Source: Chitinophaga pinensis
Lineage (GTDB): Bacteria; Pseudomonadota; Gammaproteobacteria; Burkholderiales; Burkholderiaceae_C
DNA: 35,515 nucleotides
Assembly (NCBI GenBank): GCA_943326015.2
Contig: CALPRQ020000037.1
Location: forward strand, 1-35,515
Reading direction: 5' to 3'
The position numbers and the translations under genes are program-made. The notes below the pieces were generated by a model. That model worked only from the letters and a program-made list of their open reading frames with translations, was not told the origin of the DNA and ran no database searches. Shown here piece after piece: positions 27,590 to 35,515 of the stretch (within the stretch, counting starts at the first letter, position 1; every line of letters begins with the position of its first letter).

Positions 27590-28894
27590 ATGTTCCGCAT
27601 CACCCAGTACCTGCGCGAGCTGGCACAGGCCCAGCACAGCGGCAGCTATCCCGCACCGACCCGTCCGGGATTGGCGCGCACCGAGGTCGCCAGCCAGGAT
27701 TCATCGAGCCAGGTCGGACGCAGCGCCGCTGCCGGCCGGCATGCGCGCGGCCCCGTCGTGATCTGGAACCTGATCCGGCGCTGCAACCTGACCTGCAAGC
27801 ATTGCTACGCGCAGTCGGCCGACCACGAGTACGCCGGCGAGCTCAGCACGCAGGAGGTGTTCAGCACGCTCGACGACCTGAAAGCCGCTGGCGTGCCGGC
27901 GCTGATCCTGTCGGGCGGCGAGCCGCTGCTGCGGCCCGACTTCTTCGAGATCGCGCAGCGCGCCAAGGCGCTCGGCTTCCATGTCAGTCTGTCGAGCAAC
28001 GGCACGCTGATCGACTTGCCCATGGCCGACCGCATCGCGGCCTTCGGCTTCGACTATGTCGGCGTCAGCCTGGACGGCCTGAAAGCCACCCACGACAAGT
28101 TCCGCCGCCTCGACGGCGCGTTCGACCTCAGCCTGGCGGGTGTGCGTCTGCTGCACGCGCGCGGCATCAAGGTCGGGCTGCGCTACACCATGACCGCGCT
28201 CAACGGGCATGATTTTCCGGCGCTGCTGGAACTGATGCGGACCGAGGGCGCGCAGAAGTTCTACTTCTCGCACCTGAACTACGCCGGCCGCGGCAACATC
28301 CACCGCGGCAAGGACGCGCACCATGTCGCCACCCGCGAGGCGATGGAGCAACTGTTCGATCGCGCCTGGGACGCCGCCGTGCGCGGCCTCGACGAGGAAT
28401 ACGTGACCGGCAACAACGACGCCGACGGGCCCTATCTGCTGCACTGGTTGCGCCAGCGCCAGCCGGAACTGCACGAGCGCTTCGGTGCCGACCTGCGCCG
28501 CCGGCTGGTCGCCTGGGGCGGCAATTCGAGCGGGGTCAACGTCGCCAACATCGACAACCTCGGCCATGTCCACCCCGACACCATGTGGTGGCACCATGAC
28601 CTGGGCAGCGTACGCGAGCGCCGCTTCGGCGAGATCTGGGCCGACACCAGCGACCCGCTGATGGCCGGTCTCAAGGCCAAGCCGCGCCAGGTCGGCGGTC
28701 GCTGCGCGAGTTGCCGGGATTTCGACATCTGCGGCGGCAACACCCGCGTGCGTGCCCAGCAGCTTACTGGCGACACCTGGGGCGAGGACCCGGGCTGCTA
28801 CCTGCTCGACGAGGAGATCGGCGTCGCGCCGGCTTCCGACCAACCGGCCACAACGGCCCGGCGCGTGATTCCGCTGGAGGTCCACGATGCGTAA
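27590..28894 (+). CDS. nirJ: Heme d1 biosynthesis radical SAM protein NirJ
   Basis: NirJ acts on didecarboxysiroheme, removing the propionates on the way to the d1 oxo groups. The 434-residue protein has the radical SAM cluster motif CNLTCKHCY (Cys65, Cys69, Cys72) and the SAM-site glycine motif ILSGGEPLL. It also has a C-terminal SPASM-like auxiliary cluster site with Cys372, Cys375, Cys381 and Cys403 (C-X2-C-X5-C-X21-C). Pseudomonas NirJ has about 387 residues. Part of the extra length is a low-complexity N-terminal segment (about residues 15-52, rich in Ser, Ala and Gly) between the conserved MFRITQYLRELA start and the catalytic core. The stop overlaps the nirN start by 8 bases. Confidence 0.94.
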   Translation: MFRITQYLRELAQAQHSGSYPAPTRPGLARTEVASQDSSSQVGRSAAAGRHARGPVVIWNLIRRCNLTCKHCYAQSADHEYAGELSTQEVFSTLDDLKAAGVPALILSGGEPLLRPDFFEIAQRAKALGFHVSLSSNGTLIDLPMADRIAAFGFDYVGVSLDGLKATHDKFRRLDGAFDLSLAGVRLLHARGIKVGLRYTMTALNGHDFPALLELMRTEGAQKFYFSHLNYAGRGNIHRGKDAHHVATREAMEQLFDRAWDAAVRGLDEEYVTGNNDADGPYLLHWLRQRQPELHERFGADLRRRLVAWGGNSSGVNVANIDNLGHVHPDTMWWHHDLGSVRERRFGEIWADTSDPLMAGLKAKPRQVGGRCASCRDFDICGGNTRVRAQQLTGDTWGEDPGCYLLDEEIGVAPASDQPATTARRVIPLEVHDA

Positions 28895-30476
28895 TGCCCG
28901 CACCAAACTCTCGCTGCTGCTTGCCGGTATCTGGCTGGTCAGCGCCGCGCAGGCCGCGCCCGACGCCAGCACCGGCATCGACCCCGGCGCGCTGTACCAG
29001 CAGCATTGCGCCGCCTGCCATGGCGCCGAGCGCACCGGCCAGATGGGCCCGGCGCTGCTGCCCGTCAGCCTGGAGCGCCTGCGCAAGCCCGAGGCGCTCC
29101 AGGTCATCGCGCAGGGCCGCAACGCGACCCAGATGCCGGCCTTCCACGGCAAGCTCCAGGATGACGAGATCGCCGCGCTGGCGCAGTGGATCTACAGCCC
29201 GGTCGAGCCCGCGCCGCGCTGGGCCGAGTCCGACATCCGCGCCTCGCGCGTGCAGTTGGCCGACGCCGCCAAGCTGCCGCACCAGCCGGTCTGGAGCGCC
29301 GATCCGATGAACCTGTTCGTCGTGGTCGAGGGCGGCGACCACCATGTCTCGCTGCTCGACGGCGACAAGTTCGAGGTCATCCACCGCTTCGAGAGCCGCT
29401 ACGCGCTGCACGGCGGCCCGAAGTTCACGCCCGACGGCCGCTTCGTCTTCTTCGGCTCGCGCGACGGCTGGATCACCAAGTACGACCTCTGGAACCTCAA
29501 GGTGGTGGCCGAGGTGCGCGCCGGCCTCAACATGCGCAACGTCGCGGTCAGCGGCGACGGCCAATGGGTGCTGGCGGCCAACTACCTGCCGCACAGCCTG
29601 GCGCTGTTCGATGCCGACCTGAACCTGGTCAAGACCTTCGCCGCCGAGACGCTGGACGGCAAGGCGAGCTCGCGCGTGTCGGCGGTCTATGACGCGGCGC
29701 CGCGCAAGAGCTTCGTGGTCGCGCTCAAGGACATCCCCGAGCTGTGGGAAATCAGCTACGACCCCAAGGCCGAGCCCATCTTCGATGGCTATGTGCATGA
29801 CCACCAGATGGGCGAGGCGATCGCCAAGCCCGGTTTCCACAACGTGCGCCGTACCCTGCTCGACGAGCCGCTCGACGATTTCTTCTTCGACCAGAGCTAC
29901 CGCCATGCGCTGGGTGCCACCCGACCCAAGGCCGACGGCCAGCCGAGCGCGCAGGTCGTCAACCTCGACGTGCGGCGCAAGATCGCCGAGCTGCCGATCG
30001 CCGGCATGCCGCACCTGGGCTCGGGCATCACCTGGGCCTGGAACGGCACCACGGTGCTGGCCAGCCCGAATCTCAAGGGCAACGCGATCGACGTGATCGA
30101 CATGCAGAACTGGAAGCTGCTGCGCACGATTCCCGTGCCGGGACCGGGCTTCTTCATGCGCAGCCACGAGAACAGCCGTTACGCCTGGACCGACTCGATG
30201 ATGAGCCCGACCGCCAAGAACCGCCTGACGCTGATTGACAAGGCCACGCTCGAGCCGGTGGCCGAGGTGGCTGGCGAGCCTGGCAAGACGCTGGCGCACA
30301 TCGAGTTCACTAAGGACGGCCGCTACGCGCTGGCCAGCGTCTGGGAGCTGGACGGCGCCTTGGTCGTCTACGACGCGCAGACGCTGCAGGAGGTCAAGCG
30401 CCTGCCGATGAGCAAGCCGGTCGGCAAGTACAACATCTGGAACAAGATCACGCGCTCCGAGGGCACTTCGCACTGA
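28887..30476 (+). CDS. nirN: Dihydro-heme d1 dehydrogenase NirN
   Basis: NirN is a periplasmic cytochrome c/d1-propeller protein that oxidises dihydro-heme d1 to heme d1 in the last step before insertion into NirS. The 529-residue protein starts with a signal peptide ending near AQAAP. A cytochrome c domain follows with CAACH (Cys41, Cys44, His45), then an eight-bladed propeller from about residue 120. The ending VGKYNIWNKITRSEGTSH is the characteristic NirN tail and differs from that of NirS. The loop FFFDQSYRHALGATR is also typical of NirN. It overlaps nirJ by 8 bases and is followed by an intrinsic terminator, closing the nirC-nirN operon. Confidence 0.93.
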   Translation: MRNARTKLSLLLAGIWLVSAAQAAPDASTGIDPGALYQQHCAACHGAERTGQMGPALLPVSLERLRKPEALQVIAQGRNATQMPAFHGKLQDDEIAALAQWIYSPVEPAPRWAESDIRASRVQLADAAKLPHQPVWSADPMNLFVVVEGGDHHVSLLDGDKFEVIHRFESRYALHGGPKFTPDGRFVFFGSRDGWITKYDLWNLKVVAEVRAGLNMRNVAVSGDGQWVLAANYLPHSLALFDADLNLVKTFAAETLDGKASSRVSAVYDAAPRKSFVVALKDIPELWEISYDPKAEPIFDGYVHDHQMGEAIAKPGFHNVRRTLLDEPLDDFFFDQSYRHALGATRPKADGQPSAQVVNLDVRRKIAELPIAGMPHLGSGITWAWNGTTVLASPNLKGNAIDVIDMQNWKLLRTIPVPGPGFFMRSHENSRYAWTDSMMSPTAKNRLTLIDKATLEPVAEVAGEPGKTLAHIEFTKDGRYALASVWELDGALVVYDAQTLQEVKRLPMSKPVGKYNIWNKITRSEGTSH

Positions 30477-30500
30477 AGCGCCGCCGCTCTCGGTCCTTTT

Positions 30501-30523
30501 CCCGGCTTCGTGCCGGGATTTTT
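30501..30523 (+). terminator. Intrinsic terminator after nirN
   Basis: CCCGGC (30501-30506) pairs with GCCGGG (30512-30517) around a TTCGT loop, and TTTTT follows at 30519-30523. It ends the heme d1 operon 25 bases after the nirN stop and separates it from nirS. Confidence 0.85.
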
Positions 30524-30606
30524 CCGGATTCAGCCAGGCTGGGCGCGAACTGCGGTTGCGCAGCGGCAAGCTCCGTTCCACAAACAGACAAATGAAATGC
30601 CTTTTC

Positions 30607-32467
<1,861 letters not shown>

Positions 32468-32529
32468 TCAATGTGAGGTGTTCGCCAGGGGGCGGGCACC
32501 TGACCGAAATTTTCAAGCAAGGAGTTCAC

Positions 32530-32847
32530 ATGAACAAGCTCAGCATCCTGGCCGCCGCGCTGATCGCCGGTACCGCACTGACCGCCCAGGCCGGGTCCGG
32601 TGATGAGGCCCTGACCAAGGGTGGCTGCATGGCCTGCCATGCCAAGGACAAGAAGCTGGTCGGCCCGGCCTTCAAGGACATCGCTGCCAAGTACAAGGGC
32701 CAGGGCGACGCGGTTGCCAAGCTGACCGAGAAGGTCCGCAAGGGCGGTTCCGGCGTCTGGGGCCCGATCCCGATGCCGGCCAACGGTCCGGACAAGATCA
32801 GCGACGCCGACCTCAAGCTGGCCATCGAGACGATCCTGAAGTCCTGA
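32530..32847 (+). CDS. nirM: Cytochrome c-551 (NirM type)
   Basis: This 105-residue periplasmic class I cytochrome c has a signal peptide ending near TAQAG, the heme site CMACH (Cys33, Cys36, His37) and axial Met82 in GPIPMPAN. Length and motif layout match the c-551 electron donor of NirS in Pseudomonas (104 residues). AAGGAG at 32519-32524 lies 5 bases before ATG 32530. It starts 62 bases after nirS with no terminator between, so the two are almost certainly co-transcribed, and electron transfer to NirS is the expected role. A terminator follows 39 bases after the stop. Confidence 0.93.
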   Translation: MNKLSILAAALIAGTALTAQAGSGDEALTKGGCMACHAKDKKLVGPAFKDIAAKYKGQGDAVAKLTEKVRKGGSGVWGPIPMPANGPDKISDADLKLAIETILKS

Positions 32848-32886
32848 TCGCCTGCAGTCCCGGTCTTCTGATCGGGCAAGATCTCC

Positions 32887-32922
32887 AGCCCCCGCAGCGG
32901 ATTTTTCGCCCGGGGGCTTTTT
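32887..32922 (+). terminator. Intrinsic terminator after nirM
   Basis: AGCCCCCG (32887-32894) pairs with CGGGGGCT (32911-32918) across a 16-base loop, followed by TTTTT at 32918-32922. It closes nirS-nirM and stands between it and the convergent norD gene. Confidence 0.85.
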
Positions 32923-32970
32923 GTGGCCTGTTTTCCTGCCAGTTGCGAGGCAAGCGGCTTGCGGTTCGCT

Positions 32971-34800
32971 TCAGCGCGCCAGCCTGACCCAGGCCTGGGT
33001 CAGCTTGGCCACCAGGTCCTGCGGCCGGTGTACCAGCGCGTAGCCCTGTTCGCCGAACAGCGTGGGCAGGTAGTCGTGCGCCTTCTCGTCGATCGTGACG
33101 CAGAAGGGGGTCAGGCCGGCCTCGCGCGCCTCCTGCACCGCGTGGCGGGTGTCCTCCAGTCCGTAGCGGCCTTCGTAGACGTCGAGGTCGTTGGGCTTGC
33201 CATCGGTCAGGATCAGCAGCAGGCGCTGGCGCTCGGGACGCTCGGACAGGCGGCGGATCGCATCGCGCATCGCCGCGCCCATGCGCGTGTAGTAGCCCGG
33301 CTTGATCGCGCCGACGCGCGCCTGCACGGCCGGCGTCCAGCCCTCGTCGAAACCCTTGATGTGCTGGATGCGCACATGCTGGCGCCGCACCGAGCTGAAA
33401 CCCAGCATCTCGAAGGCGTCTCCGGTGCCCGAGATCGCCTCACCGAAGACGTAGAGTGCGTCGCGGATCACATCGATCACGCGCGCATCCGAGGTGGCGT
33501 AGGCGTCGGTCGACAGCGACAGGTCGGCCAGCAGCAGTGTGGCCAGGCTGCGCTCGCCGCGTTCGCGCCTGGCATAGACGGGTGGTGCCTCGCTGGCCGG
33601 GGCGCCGCAGCCAGTCTCGACCCGGTAGCGCACCCAGGCGTCGAGGTCGATCGCGTCGCCCTGGTCCTGCGCGCGCGACCAGCGCGGCGCCGCGCGCAGT
33701 ACCTCAAGCCGGCGCCTGACCTTGCGCGAGGTCGCGCGCAGGGCTGGGCGCGGCACGAAGGCAGCCGCGGGTTGCGCCATCAGGCACTGGACCGCGCAGT
33801 GATCGGGCAGCATGACGCGCTTGCGCCAGTCCCATTCGGGCAGGCGTCGGCCCGGTCCCAGCGGCAGGTCGTCGGCCGATGCGCTCGGCAGGTCGAGGTC
33901 GAACTTGACGCGCGCGGCCGTGGTCTGGTCGCCCTTGGCGAGCGAGAGCTGGTCCATGTCGTCGGCCGCCGCGCTGGCATTGGGGTCCTCTTCGTCGTCG
34001 CTGCCACGGTCGAGCTTGACGAACTCGCTCCAGCTCAGGATGGAATCGACCTTGGACGGCAGCAGCATGGCGGTGCGCTGATTCGGTTCCTCGACGCGCT
34101 GGCTGCGGCGGCGCTTGCGGTTCTGTGCGCCGGGATCGCCCTCGGGGCGCTCGCCCTGTCCGTCCGGGTCGTCGCGGGCCGCCTTGTCCGCTGTCGTTCC
34201 TTCGCCGCCCGCGATCCAGAGCCAGACCGGCGCGACCTGCTGCGGCTGCACGAACAGGGCGCCATGATCGTCGCCGCGCAGCGCGGCCTGGACGGCGGCT
34301 TCCAGCAAGGCGGCCTCGCCGCGCAGTTGCTGCAGCTTGGGGCGCATCGCGAGGTGCGCCTGCAGCAGTCGCTCGTGGCGGCCGCGCAGTCCGGCGAAGC
34401 GCTGCAGCGCGCGCGCGGTGGCCGCGCGGTTGTCGGCGATCCAGTCGCCGCTGGGTTCGATCACGGCGGCCAGCGCCGCCAGCCAGAGGTAGAGGTCGCG
34501 GTTCAGCTCCCGCTCGGGGAACACCGCGAGCTGCGGCGGCAGCGCCAGCGTTTCGGCGTCGAGGCGCGACTGTGCGGCGCGCTGGCCGCTGCCGGCGATG
34601 CGCTGCAGCCAGGCACGCGGGCCGCTGTGGGTCGAATCGGCCACCGGCACCACGCGCACGCCGGCGTGGCCGCCACCGGCGCGGTACAGCATGCCGATGG
34701 CACGCGCGACCTCGTCGAGCTCGACTGACGCCTCGGGGTGGCTGTCGTCAGCCAGGCGGGTGATGAAGCGGTGCCACCACAGGCCGACTTTCTCTTCCAT
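32971..34800 (-). CDS. norD: NorD protein (VWA domain), nitric oxide reductase activation
   Basis: NorD works with the AAA+ ATPase NorQ to activate nitric oxide reductase, probably by helping insertion of the non-heme iron FeB. The protein has 609 residues, normal for NorD. The C-terminal von Willebrand A domain has the MIDAS motif DLSLST beginning at Asp426 and further metal-site residues around GYYTRMGAAMRD and LTDGKPND. The middle region (about residues 215-300) is charged and poorly structured. ATG 34800 is preceded on the minus strand by GAGGAGAA and overlaps the upstream polyferredoxin stop (TGATG). A shadow extension upstream was rejected. norQ and norCB are not visible downstream, where nirM converges. 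Confidence 0.92.
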   Translation of the reverse strand: MEEKVGLWWHRFITRLADDSHPEASVELDEVARAIGMLYRAGGGHAGVRVVPVADSTHSGPRAWLQRIAGSGQRAAQSRLDAETLALPPQLAVFPERELNRDLYLWLAALAAVIEPSGDWIADNRAATARALQRFAGLRGRHERLLQAHLAMRPKLQQLRGEAALLEAAVQAALRGDDHGALFVQPQQVAPVWLWIAGGEGTTADKAARDDPDGQGERPEGDPGAQNRKRRRSQRVEEPNQRTAMLLPSKVDSILSWSEFVKLDRGSDDEEDPNASAAADDMDQLSLAKGDQTTAARVKFDLDLPSASADDLPLGPGRRLPEWDWRKRVMLPDHCAVQCLMAQPAAAFVPRPALRATSRKVRRRLEVLRAAPRWSRAQDQGDAIDLDAWVRYRVETGCGAPASEAPPVYARRERGERSLATLLLADLSLSTDAYATSDARVIDVIRDALYVFGEAISGTGDAFEMLGFSSVRRQHVRIQHIKGFDEGWTPAVQARVGAIKPGYYTRMGAAMRDAIRRLSERPERQRLLLILTDGKPNDLDVYEGRYGLEDTRHAVQEAREAGLTPFCVTIDEKAHDYLPTLFGEQGYALVHRPQDLVAKLTQAWVRLAR

Positions 34801-35515
34801 CAGGAATTCTCCTCGCGCCGCTGGCGCATCGTTTCGCGCACCGCGTCGAGTCCTATCTTCCATTCGAGCGTGGGGGTGCGGTCTTGCGAGCCCTGCGAGC
34901 GGTCGCAGGCGCTCAGGCACTGGCCGCATTGCACGCAGGAAAACATCATGCGCTTGATGTTGCGCGGATGCAGCCGCATCGGACAGACGCTGTCGCAGGC
35001 CGAGCCCAGGCTGGCGCTATCGGTCCGGGCCAGCGTGCCGGCCTGCTCGCAGTCCTGCAGCCGCACGCAGGTCTTGCATTCACGCGCGCGCTCGCGCTCG
35101 AACGAGACCACCATGCCCTTGGGGTTGGCCATCCAGACCAGACTCTGGAACAGGCCGGCCGCGCAGCCGAAGCGGCAGAACAGGTGGCGCGCGAACAGGA
35201 ACTCGAGCGTGAACACCAGCGTGCCGATACCGAGGAAGCGCGCCTGGTTGGCCGTGAGCTGGCCCTGCACCAGATTGCCCCAGATCTCGGCTGGCGGCAA
35301 CAGGTAGCTCAGCAGCGTGATGGCCCAGCTGAAGCCGGCCAGCAGGCAGGCGATGAAGAACAGCGGCCACCAGCGTTTTGCAGGCTGGCGGCCGGGAATC
35401 GGGGTGGCCGAGCGGTCCCAGACGCTGAACTTGTTGCAGGCGCGGTGCAGCAGGTCGTTGAGTGTCTCGACCAGCGAGAAATGGGGGCAGAGCCAGCCGC
35501 AGAAGACCCGGCCCC
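34800..35515 (-). CDS. Membrane polyferredoxin (CcoG/NapH/NosR-like), 5' end outside window
   Basis: The frame is open to the end of the window, giving 237 visible residues of a longer protein. The order is FCGWLCP (C-X3-C-P) near the visible start, a transmembrane helix (WWPLFFIACLLAGFSWAI), a further hydrophobic stretch and FCRFGCAAG (C-X3-C). Ferredoxin-like cysteine groups follow in CKTCVRLQDC, CDSVCP and CVQCGQCLSACD. This is the layout of CcoG/RdxA, NapH and NosR C-terminal polyferredoxins, which pass electrons across or along the membrane through [4Fe-4S] clusters. It overlaps norD by one base as TGATG, so they are translationally coupled. No specific family name is justified without the N terminus. 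Confidence 0.85.
   Translation of the reverse strand, partial: GRVFCGWLCPHFSLVETLNDLLHRACNKFSVWDRSATPIPGRQPAKRWWPLFFIACLLAGFSWAITLLSYLLPPAEIWGNLVQGQLTANQARFLGIGTLVFTLEFLFARHLFCRFGCAAGLFQSLVWMANPKGMVVSFERERARECKTCVRLQDCEQAGTLARTDSASLGSACDSVCPMRLHPRNIKRMMFSCVQCGQCLSACDRSQGSQDRTPTLEWKIGLDAVRETMRQRREENS

Overview
The window is about 35.5 kb of GC-rich DNA, packed with genes and carrying only short intergenic gaps. It has no insertion sequences, phage genes or CRISPR arrays. Gene content and order point to a betaproteobacterium, probably Burkholderiales: a complete glg cluster, a tRNA-Thr(CGT)-fbp-pepN-prfB block, and nirS-type denitrification genes with an Rrf2-type NO sensor. A genus cannot be assigned from the sequence alone.

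Region 1 (1-11158, + strand) is a glycogen/alpha-glucan block. It starts with the C-terminal end of a GH13 alpha-glucosidase-like enzyme, then glgB, glgX, glgC and glgA, which overlap or sit very close together. Two tandem intrinsic terminators follow glgA. After them come glgP, behind a perfect leader hairpin, and glk. Together the genes make ADP-glucose, polymerise and branch it, degrade it by phosphorolysis and debranching, and phosphorylate released glucose.

Region 2 (11204-18215, - strand) is housekeeping: tRNA-Thr with promoter and terminator, class I fbp, pepN, prfB with its programmed +1 frameshift, an EamA-type transporter and an alpha/beta hydrolase. Region 3 (18300-20597, + strand) holds a Tas-like aldo/keto reductase, plsY and a glycine-zipper envelope protein whose start overlaps the plsY stop.

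Region 4 (20650-35515) is a nitrosative-stress and denitrification island. nnrS (+) converges on sirB (-), and both stop codons lie inside one hairpin. sirB and nsrR diverge from an AT-rich inverted repeat. nirE (-) is divergent from nirC-nirF-nirDL-nirGH-nirJ-nirN (+), with an FNR/DNR-type half-conserved box between them. A terminator, a better FNR/DNR box and nirS-nirM follow. On the opposite strand a membrane polyferredoxin (cut by the window end) overlaps norD. The genes for heme d1 synthesis visible here (nirE, nirF, two double-domain siroheme decarboxylases, nirJ, nirN) serve the cytochrome cd1 nitrite reductase NirS. NirM is the probable electron donor, and NsrR and NnrS respond to the NO produced. 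norCB and norQ are not in the window.

Most genes belong to known families. The points most worth a second look are the polyferredoxin coupled to norD, the paired fused siroheme decarboxylases, and several hairpins or inverted repeats placed at start codons, stop codons or promoters (glgP leader, nnrS start, nnrS/sirB stops, nsrR promoter).
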